From Heterotrichella gracilis (lineage: Eukaryota; Sar; Xanthophyceae; Tribonematales; Xanthonemataceae), in NCBI GenBank assembly GCA_032358255.1, contig JAULBX010008883.1, positions 1 through 64,000 on the forward strand: a DNA stretch of 64,000 nt. Direction: 5' to 3'. The notes under the pieces were generated by a model that worked only from the letters and a program-made list of their open reading frames with translations, had not been told where the DNA came from and did no database searches. Below, one piece after another: positions 38,452-50,768 of this stretch (position 1 is its first letter; each line of letters opens with the position of its first letter). Both the position numbers and the translations under genes were made by a program.

Positions 38452-41400
38452 TCACAACAGCCCAGCACCCTCCTTGACCTGCACTTGCACCCGGCTACTT
38501 GACACCACTGGGTATCGTGACAGCACCAACGGCTGCGTGGCTGCCTCACCAGCTGCCCATTTCCTGAACGGCAGTGGGCTGGCTCCTCTGAACACCCACT
38601 CCTGGTAGGCCACTAGGGCATGCAGCAGGTCAGGGCGCACCTCCTCGTTGGGCACGATGCTGGGGCAGGTGATGGAGAACACTGCACAGGGAATAAGGTC
38701 GTGACAGTGAAATGGCATTGAGGATGGGTACTACTTCAACCCTGGATCCTGAAGTGGTTGATTTAGGCTAGGCCAGTTTGCTGCTGCAGCACTCCAGACA
38801 TGGCAACGACAGAAGAAGGAACAAGGGATTGGGCAAGGCAAGTTAGAAGTTTGCGACTGTTAACCAAAAGCTTGGCATGGCTTTGCTCGCATCACATCAG
38901 CCTGAAGGTATGGCACCAAACTCTGCTCCGTAGCGGGGAAAAAGAAAAGAAAAACAAATCACAAGGCAAAAAAGGGATGCGCAGCTACTCGCCCCTAGTA
39001 GGGGTCATAAGCTCACACCAGGGTAGAAAGAAGGATGTAGAAAATGCGCAAAACCAGGGCACCCACTCACAAGGCACCGGAGCCACTAGCTAATTGCCCT
39101 GCATGGGCAACTGGCACGGCGACGGCGCAATGAACGATCATGGCCTAATTAAACATGGACTTTTGGCAATACTGGCAATTGGGTGTTGCATGCAAAAAAA
39201 ACAGGAGAGTGGGACAATAACCCTATCCCCTAAACCCTGCCTGGGTCTGTGGCTGGGTTGTAGTCCAGGAAGGACATGTGCGCTGCCTCGGTGAGGTTGA
39301 GCAGCCATGACCCCTGGGGTGCCACCTCCCAGAACCCGCTGGCGCCATCGGTGGCACTGGCAAGCTGACCAATGCCTGCAATGAGGAAAGAGGACATGTC
39401 ACACAGACCAACGATGCCAGGAAAAGCACCGTGCACCATGGGGTGATCCTGTGGTGCCTGCATCAAGTTGGGGCATTCGATGCAAGTCACGAGCGATGCA
39501 TTTAGGGTTTAGGGTAGATACCGTTACAGCCCGCCTGGGGCTATACGTTGCTGCTATGCCGCCTTCTCTTTTACATCTGGCGTTTATTTTTTTCTAAAAA
39601 GAAAAAATCTTTTCTTTCATTACAACCAAGGTGGCCACCCGCGCACCGACACACAGCCTCACTTACCCTTGTTCTCCTCCCCGCCATCCTGCTTGGCATC
39701 ATCCCAGTGGCAGCACCACCAGTCAGCGCGGCACCCAGAGGCGCTGCGCTTGGGTGTGCGCAGCGGGCTCCCATCAGAGGGCTGCGTGAAGCACCCGGCC
39801 CGGTCTACGCAGTGCACGCCCGCTGCAACCACTGCCATGGGCTTCTGAAACCTGCGCCAAGGCACAGCGCTCTTTCAACCCATGCCATGTAAACCAAAGT
39901 GCTAATACAGGCTGGATGCAGCCTGCTGACCCTGGCGTGCGCATTCCACCACTGCTGTGTGCCAGACTTGCACAATACAATGTTTATACCATGCTACGGC
40001 GCTGAAAAGCCAGGTTAGTGCAAAGAAAATCATCACCATGCTGTATTGCTGCAGCCTGGCTTGTGCAGCATCCTTAAACCATGCCAGCGAGCAGACGACC
40101 ATCACACTCCCACATTTGCTGGTTCATGAATGCGCGAAGAACCAAAGGAAGGTATAGTGAGGGAGAAGTACAAGGGAGGTACTCACTTGGCCGCAAACTT
40201 GCGAGCCACCCTGGTTGACAGGTGCGAGTAATCCACGGGGTCGATGAGGAACAGGGAGGCCACGCGGTCAGCCCAGGTGCCGGCGTTGATGCTGGCCAGG
40301 CCGGCACCCATGCTGTGGCCTGCGGGTGGGTGAACTGGGGTTTTTTGACGGGCTGCGCAGGGGCAAGGGTGAAGGTAAATGGGGTGTGGGAGGGTGTTTT
40401 GCCCACGCAGTGGCTGGAGTGCAACCAGGATGTTGCACACGTACCCTAAACCCTAAAACCCCACGCACACCCAATATTGTGCAGTGAGGAGCCATGTGCT
40501 TCGGGGGTATGTGTTTAGGGTTTAGGGTTTTGGGCGTACCGATGAGCCCTATGCCGGTGCCCAGCATGCCCCTGAAGGGGCTGGCAGCGCTTGCATTCTG
40601 CTGCTGGCACCACTGCATCAGGTGTGCAAAGTAGGCGCTCTCTACCTCGCTGGGAGGGGTCTCAGAGGGACGGTCATACTGCGCATGTGAGCACACAGCT
40701 GGGTCACATGGGAGGAAGAGAGGCAGAAATTGCCCACAGGAGGTCCTTCCAGTTGGAACGCAGGGTCAATGCCTTGCGGAGGGTAAGTGTGTAGGGGCAA
40801 AGTGTCCAAAGAAGTATGCATTGGTGCTGCAGATGCGCTTCCAGCTACAGAAGCGCTGCCAGATGTTTCTTGCTGGCGCATGTTTGCCTACTTTGCACGC
40901 ATGCATGCGCCACAACTGTACCTGAACATGGCTGAAACATTGCATGATTGCGACAATACTGATCAATGATCACTGTACACATGATGCTACCAAATAAGTA
41001 AGTAAGTAAGTAAGTATTTGCTTTCCAGCTTTGAAGCCAGGTTAGCATGTCTGGGTATGCCTCACTTCAGTCCTAGAGCCAAGGCTTGACTGACACTGTT
41101 TCCAGTGTGGCAGATGGTGGCCAACCAGTCGTGCCGCTTACCGCACTTTCGTGCTCCCCATTTTATCCCGTCGCAAAGTTCAGATGCTACCAAATACTGC
41201 ATACATATTGTGAATTAAACTCTTTAACATCGTGTTTTGACCAAGCTGTCCTCTTTTATTTTCCTTTTTATTAACATTTTTATTTTTATCCTGAGTTTTA
41301 ATTCAGATTGCACCTCCCAACTAAATCAAGCCTTTTTCAATCCCCACCTGCACTACCGCGTATCCCCAGGACGCCAGCCTGTTTGCAATGCTCCTGTAGA

Positions 41401-42592
41401 ACTTGGCTTGCACCTCAAAGCCATTGATCATGAACAGCACAGGGAAGGGCGCGGTGCGCAGGGTGTACCCACACCCTAAATCAGGGTATGTGCTGGGCTC
41501 CGGCTCGCAGCTGTTGGGGGCTGGCAGCGTGACTGTGAGGCTGATGGTGCAATGCCCTAGCAGGGGGTTGCAGCCGATGGTGGCAGGCAGGCGCAGGGAC
41601 AGCTTGGTGAATTTGCGGATGGTTGGGCAAGGACCCTGCAGGCATAAGGTGGCGGGGGTCAGATACTTACATGGGCCTATATACATGTAGTGGGGGTCAC
41701 ATGCATACAGGGATATTGGCATACAGATGCTGGCAGTTTAGGTATGGTATTAATGGGTGCAGGATCACTGGCTTGCTGACAGGGGTCCCTGCAACGCATG
41801 GGTGGTGCTACGTAGAGTAAGACCCTAAACCCTGTACGCATGGGATCCTGTCACCATGTGGCATGTATCCCTGTACAGGGGCAGGCATTGGAGGCATGTG
41901 TCACATGGGCGCAGGACCACACAAGCAAGGCTGCCTGCGGGGGTCCCTGCGTGCGCCGCGTGGTGGGGGACACAATGGGTACCAAATTAACATGGGTACA
42001 TGCTCACATGGCGTACAAATTCAGGCACCAGGTGGATTGAGTCAATTGGGTTCAGTGCACATGTACAGGGATACATGCCACATGGTGACAGGATCCCATG
42101 CGTACAGGGTTTAGGGTCTTACTCTACGTAGCAGCGGCACAGGCATAGAGTACATGGGGACAGGCACGCATCCCATGCCGTGGGTCACGAAGATGCGTGT
42201 GGCATGTGTGCCAACTAGGTAGCATTCCTGAAATTTGTGATGCATGCACCTACCGAGTAGGCAAATGTGGCGTTCCCCTCCAGCGCCACCTCCCCCGCAG
42301 TAGGGTCCGCCACCTCCTGTTGGTCCATCGAGTATGACACAAACCCCCTGGCGCCCCGCAGCGCCCCACCCACGCGCAGCCAAGGTGGCCTCGCAAGCAG
42401 CTGCGCGTGGCTCCTGGGGAAGAACTTGAAGAGGAGTGCTGTGATGAGGGCGCAGGTCAGCACCTGGCAGATTTTTGGCACACGCTTGGGCCTCTGGCGG
42501 GTGCGCTGGTGGGGGGTTGGGCGGGGATTGGGTGGGAGGTCAGGGGATTCGTGGAGGTCCTGGGAGCTGAAATGGCGGGCAATCGCAACCAT
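38452..42592 (-). CDS. Membrane-anchored alpha/beta hydrolase, chlorophyllase/cutinase-like
   Basis: Seven exons: 42592-42254, 41635-41348, 40678-40540, 40319-40187, 39851-39667, 39375-39241, 38681-38452; all phases close, giving 482 aa. The N-terminus is basic and Pro-rich, then one hydrophobic segment (ICQVLTCALITALLFKFF) fits a single membrane anchor. The hydrolase part has PVLFMINGFEVQAKFYRSI, WGYAVVQYDRPS, the nucleophile GHSMGAGLA split by an intron, FLIDPVDYS and the His-bearing EAAHMSFLDY; these order as in the chlorophyllase/PETase-like branch of the fold. A Cys- and Trp-rich insert follows KPMAVVAAGVHC. It should cleave an ester, substrate unknown. The last intron needs a GC donor (see finding); otherwise translation ends at TAG, bases 39232-39230, after DPGRV. 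Intron 1 holds a 71-bp inverted repeat. Exons upstream of ATG 42592 cannot be excluded. Confidence 0.75.
40995..41017. repeat. (TAAG)n microsatellite
   Basis: About five and a half TAAG units in the second intron of the hydrolase gene. Confidence 0.9.
41807..42132. repeat. Perfect 71-bp inverted repeat with 184-bp loop (MITE-like)
   Basis: Bases 41807-41877 and 42062-42132 are exact reverse complements. The arms start GCTACGTAGAGTAAGACCC and include a CCCTAAACCC telomere-like core. No target-site duplication was seen at the edges. It lies in intron 1 of the hydrolase gene. Confidence 0.9.
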
Positions 42593-44619
42593 TGCACCGG
42601 TCCCAGCTGCCACCGCTAGGCGCCCTCCCTGCAGTGTGTACACAGAGGTTGAGCGGGCGCATGCGCATGGAAAGGTATGTAGGTTGCTGCAATGGCTGTG
42701 CCAAGCCAGGCGTGTTTGTGAGGTGTGTGCCCTGCATGCCCGGTGATTACAGGTTTGGCAATGAGACTTGCAACACCACCAGGCCCATAATGGGTAGACT
42801 ATAACCAAGTACCTGGCAAGCCCACATGCGTCTATCATGTAAGTAAAACGTCTGTGACATACCAGCGAGGCAATTCCATGCATGCATACATACTAGTATG
42901 CATGCTTACCCTCTAATGTACATACAGGGAGGGTCTGGGTGGCTTTACCTGACCCTGCATTGGGCCAGCATTGTGCCGGTGGCTTGCATGGTTGCTCCCC
43001 ATAGCTTGCCTCAGCTTGTCTGGCCAGTTGTGCAGGTGCGAGGAGTTCCTGTCTCGACTGGCAGAGAGGGGCTCTACTTGCACAGGGCAGGGGGTTCGTA
43101 GCCTGCGCTGTGGCCCTGGTACCATGGGTGGTGTCTGCTGTTGCAGCTGCTGATTGTGATTGTTCTATTGCTGCAGCGTAGGATTTCCACTGTGCTCGAT
43201 CCTTTTCACGCTGTTGGTGTCACAGCTGCAGGGTGCTTGGTCGAGGGCCCCCGTTGGAGACTGTAAATATGTTCACGAAACGTCAAACTTCCACTTGGGC
43301 TGTGGAGTGGTCCTGGTGGACTTGTCTAGGATAGGATATAGATACAAATGGACGGGGCATGCAACTGGGGCAACGGTCCATTCTGTCGCATGCTAGGGTG
43401 ACAAGAACGGAGTTGTGTTGATGCAGGATGTAAACGTACGATACAGGTCGCTCTAGTGGGGTTTGCGGTGATTGGGGTGCCTTGTCTGTCACGCCATATA
43501 AGCGCGCGCGACACTCCGCGCGCGACAGGTCCAGCCCCCGGTGCGCAAAAGCCGCGCAGCCACTGTCGCGTGCGTATCCCAACTGGGGTAAGCTCTGTGC
43601 ATACTCAGTCTGATTGTTTATACTGCAGGTTGCACCACGAAGTTCGAGGATTGCTTCGTTACAGTTGAAAAGCAGTGCTCCGCGAATGTGCACATGCATG
43701 CATACAGACCTGAGCCTGGGAAATTTGGAAGTGATAGTTGAACCATAGTGAATCAGTGTGGTTGGTAAACAATCCAGGTATGTGGCACACAAGAAAAGGT
43801 ACAGGGTCAAACGTCAGATAGCTGACACTGTCAACTCGGAAGGCTGAAGCGACACACGCTGGCTATGCCGCTGAAGGCAGCTCTCCACAGCAGGGTGGCC
43901 TGGGGCGCAGCAGGTGATTGCGCCAGCACATGCAGACGTGTGTACACGAAAGCATTTAGTGCCCAGGCTAAGGCGACACTTCCAGAAAGGTCCACGCCCA
44001 GCAAACAGATCACCCGTGATACCCCATGCAGCACCATGCAACGTGATTGGCAACCGCCAGCATATTGCATCAGGCGCCTACATGCATTACATAGCAATTT
44101 CCAAAGACAGCGCACATTCTGGGGCATGTTTGTGTGTGCAACAAGCATGAAGTGTTGGTGAAAATGGTAATTACACTATTGCAGAAATGTCACTACACTC
44201 CTGCACTGTTGCTGAATTAGGTGCACTCCTTGCGTTAGTTCCATCCTTTTATGCAGGCACACGCAATCACCCTTCCCCGTTGTCCCAATCTAACAACTGA
44301 ATAGTCCTGAAGGCTAGGAAAAGAAATCAACGGCCTACAGTTACTACCCTCTGCCTCCATCTCCAAGTCAGCCGCTGAGACTCCTGGTGCACCCTTACAC
44401 ATTACCCAGTCTGCCGCAGGTCAATGAGAGTTTTCCCCACAGCCAAAGCTGCTGCACAACATGCACCCCACCCACCCATGCGCAACCAACATCCCCACCG
44501 GCTCTCGCCGCAAGCGCTCCCTCATCATCCCACACTGATGCTCCCATTGACCCCCCCGCATGCCTGCCTGCACAACCAATCTCCCAGTCCATCCCGCATG
44601 CGCACCCAACCCCCTCCCC
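42593..44619. other. Intergenic, no gene seen
   Basis: This is the upstream side of the hydrolase gene and the 3' flank of the RRM gene. Open frames have no motif. A GCGCGCGAC direct repeat with a TATAA-like start lies at 43495-43530 and a C-rich tract at 44455-44640. A 5' exon of the hydrolase gene could hide near 42630-42660. Confidence 0.45.
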
Positions 44620-47600
44620 TCACAAGTCCTCGTACGTCACCAGCTCCCTGTCGGGGGGCGGCCCCGCCTCCAGTATGTGCCACTCCTCGTACCCAAACTC
44701 CTCCGCAACCTGCTGCGCAGCCAGCCGTGCCTCGCGCGCCTTGGGGTGCTCATACGCCTCAAGGGCGCGGCGGGTTTCGCCCGACTCCCGCTGCCGCACG
44801 ACGGCGGGGCCTTGCTGCAAGAAAGTAAGGGCAGGGGTGAGGAGGGAGGTGAGTCAAATTTGCAGCTGCAGCATGGCATCTATTAGTGATTTCTTTCATC
44901 CTGTCTCACATGCCATGATATTCCATGAACTAGGTTTTTCTTTGATTTTCACCATTCCTGCTGTTTTCTCAAAGACTGCAGTCATGCCTTTCAAAATGAC
45001 ACACAGAAGCACTGACTACTCAGCCGTCCACTTTATACACAGCCATCCATAAGGATATGTGCCCACCTTCCACTCTGGCACGCCCCCCCGCGCCAGCGAC
45101 ACCCTGATGGCCACCCCATCCAGCGCCAGCGCGTGCGCCAGCACCTGCGCCACATCCTCCTCGCGCTCCAGCTCCACAAAGCCGTAGCACTGCGACCCGA
45201 TCACGCGCGCCGAGGCCACTGGGGCATACTGCGAGAACAGGTAGCGCAGGTCCTCCCCCGTGGCGTGCTGGGGCAGGTCGCCCACAAACAGCGTGCGCAG
45301 CTGCGCGCTGCGACACCAACCAAGTTTGGTCAGAGTCTTTAATACTCTGTGTGTAACATGTACAAGGTGGCAGATTTGTTTGAAAAGTTTTTTAAATCAT
45401 TTCTTCCCCATTTAATTTTGGGATATTTTGGGATGTTTAGGCAGGCTTGTTTCAAATCTGTTAACTGCATGCCTGTGTAAACACGTCAGATGAATATCTG
45501 TGGCGCATGTCACCCTCCTGACGATGGAATGAGGATCTATGATCAAACCTGTAAATGATACTCCAGGGTGCATGTCACCATCCTGATGATGATTAATGAA
45601 CCATTTGGTGCATACCTTTCTGATGACGATCCCTCTGGTCCTTTATGGCGCTTGGCAGCTGGGTCATCCCCGTAAACCCCCCTGTACTCCCCCTCATTCC
45701 CGTATCCACCATCATACCCCCATTGCCGCTTGCCATCCTGACTGTGGCCAGGCGCATGAGCTAACTCGGCAGCAGGCGTGTGAGTGGCAGGGGGTTGAGC
45801 CCGCGGAGGCGGCACGCGCGCCACACCGGGCCGCTTGATCTGCGGCCGCTTGATTTCTGCCGAGGTGCCGCTGGGCGTGGTCCGGGCGCCGAGGGCTTGC
45901 TGGCGGGCGGCCTGTGTTTGTGATCAGGGTTCAGGCGGGCTGCGGGCGGCCTGTGGCAGCCCACCATGTTGCCCACAATGCATGTGATGGCACCCAGCGT
46001 GGTGGGCACAAACGCCATCGCCTGTGCACAGTGGTGAGATGCATCATGTGTGCCAGGCTCTACACTGGATGAGCTGCCATGGAGGCAACAGGAAGTGGCT
46101 GCACAAATTGTGCTCTCCGCACGCATGCAATTGCAACTGCAACGGCTGCACTAGTGGTTGCCTTGCAATGCCACATGTCCCTGGCTGGCAGTTGCGTGGT
46201 GATGCAGACGTGTGCATGCTGCTGCGCCCTTTGCCTGGCCACCATAAAGGCAAACAGCCGATGAACGCTAGGCATGCTTTTTATTGCAACTGTAACTGCG
46301 GCCACCTGTGCTGCCAGCGCCTGTTCGGCCGCCTCCTTGGGGTCCAATTGTTCAAAATAAAGGCTGGAAAATGCTGAATGATGCAGGCGTGTGCTTATGC
46401 ATACAGCTGCCTATTCCGCCAAAGGTCTCACCTGTGCTGCCAGCGCCCGCTTGGCCGCCTCCCTTGGGTCCACTGGTTTCAGAGAGACGCTGGTCAGGGG
46501 CCGCACAGGCTCCCTGCGAGGGATGGACCATTGCAATGCTCAACCACCTGGCAAGGGCACCGGCAGGAAGTACAGGTGGCAGCACCCGGAGAATGCAGGT
46601 GGCACCAACCATGCAATGCTAGGTATTATTGGAAGGCGGACCCAGTGCAGGAGTTGGTCTGAATGCACTCGCTGATCCCGGGCATGCAAGAGAGAAACTT
46701 CCTGTGCTGTTGCCAACCCCGTGTGCGCTACCTACCGCCGCGGGAGAATGACACTGGACTCACGGTAGGGTGTTTAAAAGGGGTTTGTAGGGAGGCACAG
46801 GGCCATATGGGCGGACCCTGGTTTCTGGGACCAATCTTGCGCGCAGAATTATGAATGTGGCGTATGCGGTGTCAGACAACCCAGCCTGGCACCGTGTATA
46901 CAAGACAGACTGCTAATCTTGTTATATGCTTGGAGCCCATTCACCTACAATTGCTTTGCAGACCACCCAGTGCACCAGGGCCCCATTTGGAAAATCATTC
47001 TTTGCAGTGCGTGCGCATGTGTGCATGTGTTTTGTACCTGGTCAGCGGTCGCGCCCCTGCTGCGGGTGCGGGGTCCTGCCGCCGGGCCAAGGGCGGCTTG
47101 GCACGCTGTTGCTGCTGCTGCAGCGCGGCACTGCTGCCGGCTGCCGCCGCACCCATTCGTTGCTGCTGCCCAAGTGCAGCCTAGCAGTGCAGGGTGGGAG
47201 GTGGTTGGCCGGCTTCAACAGGTGAGATGCATAGGAACAACTCTGTGACGGGTTGTGAGACAGGAGCAAGCAGAAACGGCTCAATTCGTGGGAATACGTT
47301 TTGAGGAAGCTGGTGTGGCGGCACGCAGCTCACCTTTGCTCGAGCCAAGGTATCCCCAGCACCGCTGGCAGGCTGGGAGGTGGAGGTCGCACCGGCTGCA
47401 GAGGTCAGGGCCATGGTATCACGGGACAGTTTTGGTTGACACCCTGGTCCTTACAGATGTGACAATGCAGTAATGCAATGAGCACACGGGTTGAGTGGAA
47501 GGAGTCCTTTTCAGGTGAGAACTGAAGGCACCAAACTATACAACAGCATAACTGCATGCCCCATGACCAAACAACCAGGTTGCAGGCACGTACGTTTGCC

Positions 47601-47852
47601 CCCTTGATCCGCTGCCTGTTGCTCTGCTTCCGACCTCTGCTGCTGCTGTTTCCTGGCTTTCTCCTCCTGGAGGGCAGTTGACACCTGACCTTCTAGCTAA
47701 AAGACAAGCTTGCAGGCCAAGTTGCACATATGCATGCATATGCCAGGAGGTGGCCTTCTTGGGAAGAGCTTCCTGCGTATAGTTACCTTTCTCCTCCTGA
47801 GCTCCTCATACTTCTTTTGCAACGCTATTTCTGCCGCGCTAGTCCCTGTCAT
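44620..47852 (-). CDS. RRM protein with NELF-E-like architecture
   Basis: Nine exons close in phase: 47852-47787, 47696-47594, 47395-47334, 47180-47038, 46513-46432, 46021-45965, 45911-45616, 45307-45067, 44814-44620. The product is 414 aa. It opens MTGTSAAEIALQKKYEELRRRK, a helix resembling the N-terminus of NELF-E (ALQKKF, then a Lys-rich run), followed by a Gln-rich low-complexity linker and a Lys/Arg-Pro stretch (EIKRPQIKRPG). One RNA-recognition motif follows: RNP2 TLFVGDLP, RNP1 CYGFVELE. The tail (REARLAAQQVAEEFGYEEW, ending RELVTYEDL) has the spacing of the NELF-E end. NELF-E is the RNA-binding subunit of the complex that pauses RNA polymerase II. The RRM is certain; the NELF-E assignment is inference, and a plant-specific RRM family is the main alternative. 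The intron after exon 5 holds a decayed copy of part of exon 5. Confidence 0.7.
46304..46347 (-). pseudogene. Partial duplicate of an RRM-gene exon inside the next intron
   Basis: The minus strand reads LDPKEAAEQALAAQ and a donor, against VDPREAAKRALAAQ and a donor at 46475-46432. The incoming phase does not fit, so it is probably not used. Confidence 0.7.
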
Positions 47853-48829
47853 CGTGCTATATCGCTGTGGCAACACGAAAACTTGGGTATAATGCGGCTG
47901 TTAACTGAGACCCCTAACTATGCCACAAATAAAGGCAGGCTACACCACGCCGAACAGCTGACGTGCAGGCAATAGCGGAGGAGACCTTGGCAGTCCACAG
48001 CCTGTGGCACAGGCCTGGTGGCTGGGCCCAAATAAAGGTGTGGAACTTTCCTTTGCACAAAATGTATGACAACGTGGTCTAACCGATGGGCTGGTGCTAG
48101 TGTGTGGGTTTCAAACAGCAGGTTCTCTCGCCAGAAGATGCAACAACAGCTGTGTTGGAGCCCGCCCTTTATTGCACTGAAGTTGTTACAAGTGGGTTGT
48201 CACAGGCAGCCGAGTAAAACTCAAATTCCAATGCTTCATGAGGAGATAAGGTTGTATACGCAGACAGTTGCGTTAGAATTGAGCTTCAACTACACTAATT
48301 TTTTGTTTTATGCACGCACTGCACCGGACGGGCTTTTGGTACACTGTGGGTGCAAGTTGGACATCGATGTCCATATCAGCAACCCCATATCAGCTCAGCT
48401 CAGAACACGAGTTGCCACCTTTAGCCTGGGGCTTGTTTCCACTCGTTTAGCCTCTCCCGAGAATCACGCTGAACCATACTTTGAGGTGGACAGAGCCTTG
48501 CATGCGTGGAGACATGCTGAGGCACCACCTGAGAGCCAGTGAGTGTCCAGGCACCCACACCCACCCAGGCTTGTATCAGCGGCCTACACGGCCAGCGACA
48601 CAATCAGGCAACAGCTCACACTCTAGACATTTGACCACTGCGCTTGACAGAAGGGAAGTGGACCCTGCCCCTCGGGGACCTGGCGCCAGCTCTTCCCAGG
48701 ACTGCACCACCTCAGGGCGCAACCCTCCGCCCCAAGTTTTATACAGGTGACACACCTTCAAACCAAACTCTTTAGGTCCCTGAGACCCTGCATCCCTCAC
48801 AATATCTGTTCATGCCACTGCCTACAAGC
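47853..48829. promoter_or_regulatory. Upstream region between divergent RRM and GNAT genes
   Basis: No exon could be proven. An open frame at 48066-48542 (plus) has no motif; the GNAT gene's transit-peptide exon is expected somewhere here. Confidence 0.35.
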
Positions 48830-50126
48830 TGGCTCAGACAGCCAACATACCAATCGTTGGCTGTGTTGCTCCAGTAACAACTACCGGGACGTGGACCCAG
48901 CACAGTTGCTGGAGCTGCTGCAAGCTACGCGGCGCAAAGCAACCACCGGCAGCTGGTGGGTGGCACACCAGCTGCTGGGCTATGAAGCAAGCCCGATCCC
49001 AGGTAGGGAATGGTGGCGCCTTGCTACGGTATCAGGGGTGCCCTTACTGTCTCTGTGCCCACAACGTTTGTGCCTGTTATTTTGTGGAAAGCAGGTGTTT
49101 GGAGTTACCTTTGGTGCGTATTTGTCAAGCAAACTCAGCTTTGGTGCTAGGGCAGGGCTTGCCTGTCGCTGTGCCACCAAGCCTGGTATTTCATACGTCT
49201 GCCTGTTGCTGCTTTGGCGCTGGCGCTCCTGACACAGGTGCATGTGCAGGCACCATCTCTGAGGAGCAGCTGTGCAGGGCGCTCAAAAACAGCCTAGCAG
49301 TGGTAGCTGCCTTTGCGTTTGTTGAGCCGCCACACGGGCCACAGCAGCAGCAGCAGCAGCAGCAAGGAGGAGGAGGTACACCCCACACGCACGACTTGAC
49401 TGACACGCACACCGCATGTTGCTGTTGCTAGTTGCCCAGCCCAGCAGTACTCAGCAAGGCAAGAAATTCAGGTGGCTGCTGTGGGGTTTTATTGGCTGAT
49501 TCGGTGCCGCATGCCCCTGTCTGCAGACTGGTTTGAGTGGCCACACCCACAGCTGCGCCCCAGCAGGCAGCGCAGGCTGGTGGGCATCGCACGTGCATCG
49601 GGCGACGGCACGCTGGTGGCAACCATTAACCATGTGGCAGTGCTGCCGGAGATGCAGGGCAGGGGGGTGGGGAAGCAGCTCCTGTTCCGGCTGACGCGGC
49701 AGGTGGGTGGGGACGCACCAGCGTTGCTTTCTCCATATTCTTGCAGATATGGATATCCCTGCTTAATGGGCAGCGGCATGCTGCCAGCTTTTGAATATTC
49801 CATGTTGTGTATTCTTCTTGCTCAGTTTGTGCTGACAAAGTTGGCATGCCTTGCTTTTGCAGTTGTACAACCGGAACGGCATCACAGACGTTGGCCTGAT
49901 GACCCCCAGCTACACTCAGGGCTTCTTCAAGCAAAGCAGTTTTGGGCCAGACCAGGAGGGTTCGACTTGCATGTTGTTTGTCCCACAACACGCCCCTGCG
50001 CTGGACATTGCAACGAAGCAGATACGGAACAATAAGCAGCTGCACAATATGTTGAAGGCTAAGTTGAAGCCGCAGCAGTTGGGTGCTCGCGCCACACATA
50101 ACCCATCTTCTGGGCAGGGCATGTAA
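48830..50126 (+). CDS. Plastid-type GNAT acetyltransferase (5' end unresolved)
   Basis: Supported exons join in phase: about 48830-49002, 49250-49375, 49527-49702, 49863-50126 (TAA). The conserved part reads RRLVGIARASGDGT, then AVLPEMQGRGVGKQLLFRLTRQ and TPSYTQGFFKQSSFG. The R/Q-x-x-G-x-G/A motif (QGRGVG) is the acetyl-CoA pyrophosphate-binding loop. The order matches the GNAT family of plant plastids (NSI/GNAT2 type), which acetylates lysines and protein N-termini. The upstream segment YRDVDPAQLLELLQATRR has the look of this family's N-terminal helix. A (CAG)n run at 49343-49364 encodes a poly-Gln insert between the halves, not usual for the family. A long tail follows the domain. The first exon, with the expected transit peptide, was not identified. 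Confidence 0.7.
49343..49364 (+). repeat. (CAG)n run encoding poly-Gln
   Basis: Seven CAG codons plus CAA in the GNAT gene just before a splice donor. Confidence 0.85.
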
Positions 50127-50768
50127 GGTTGTCAACTAGTTGTTAGAAACCAGTTACTGTATTGCAAATTGGGCAATTCCCTTTCTTTCTTTTTAAGTTG
50201 CTGTATTGCGGGTGCTGGTTTGTGCACACGCAGTCATGGCGGACATAGGCGCCCTGAATTCATGCCAGGGCTGGGGTTGCGAAGTCAGCTTCTTATTGAA
50301 TTGCCACCCAGATGATTGCTAGTCCAAGCCAGACCCGGTTGCAATAGGTTGCGTAAGAATTGATTACATTCATTTCAGTAAGCACTGCTGTGCTGTGAGC
50401 CTTTAAAAACACGGCTGTTGCGGTCTGTAAACAAGCATACACTAGCTCTGAAAGCAAAGTGTCTTATTTTGGGGTTGGAAAAAGGGTTGCTACTTTAGGC
50501 TCACTTTGTGACTGCCCTGAAGAAAAACCAAAGTGATTGATTGCGCTGTGCGCTGTGTACTTGTAGGTGTGGGGTAATCAACCGTGCACGGACAGAACAA
50601 TAGTAAATACGGTATCACAGTAACAAGCAAAACCACCGCGAGCAAAAAAAGTACAGAAACCAAAGCATGTGGGCAGTGACAAACTGTGCAGGCAAAACTG
50701 CCTCAAAAGCGGCAAGCAGGTTGCATGGTGCACAGTGCATAAACTGTTCAACAAGGAGGCTGGAGCAG
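50127..50768. other. Convergent 3' intergenic region
   Basis: Between the GNAT stop and the BET-protein stop. No gene is seen. Confidence 0.5.

Noticed and set aside
40440-40530. Chromosome end or telomere
   Set aside because: Telomere-type units occur only one to three at a time inside introns, in both orientations, flanked by genes.
48066-48542. 158-codon plus-strand open frame upstream of the GNAT gene
   Set aside because: It begins with ATG but lacks transit-peptide character and joins no later exon in a convincing way.
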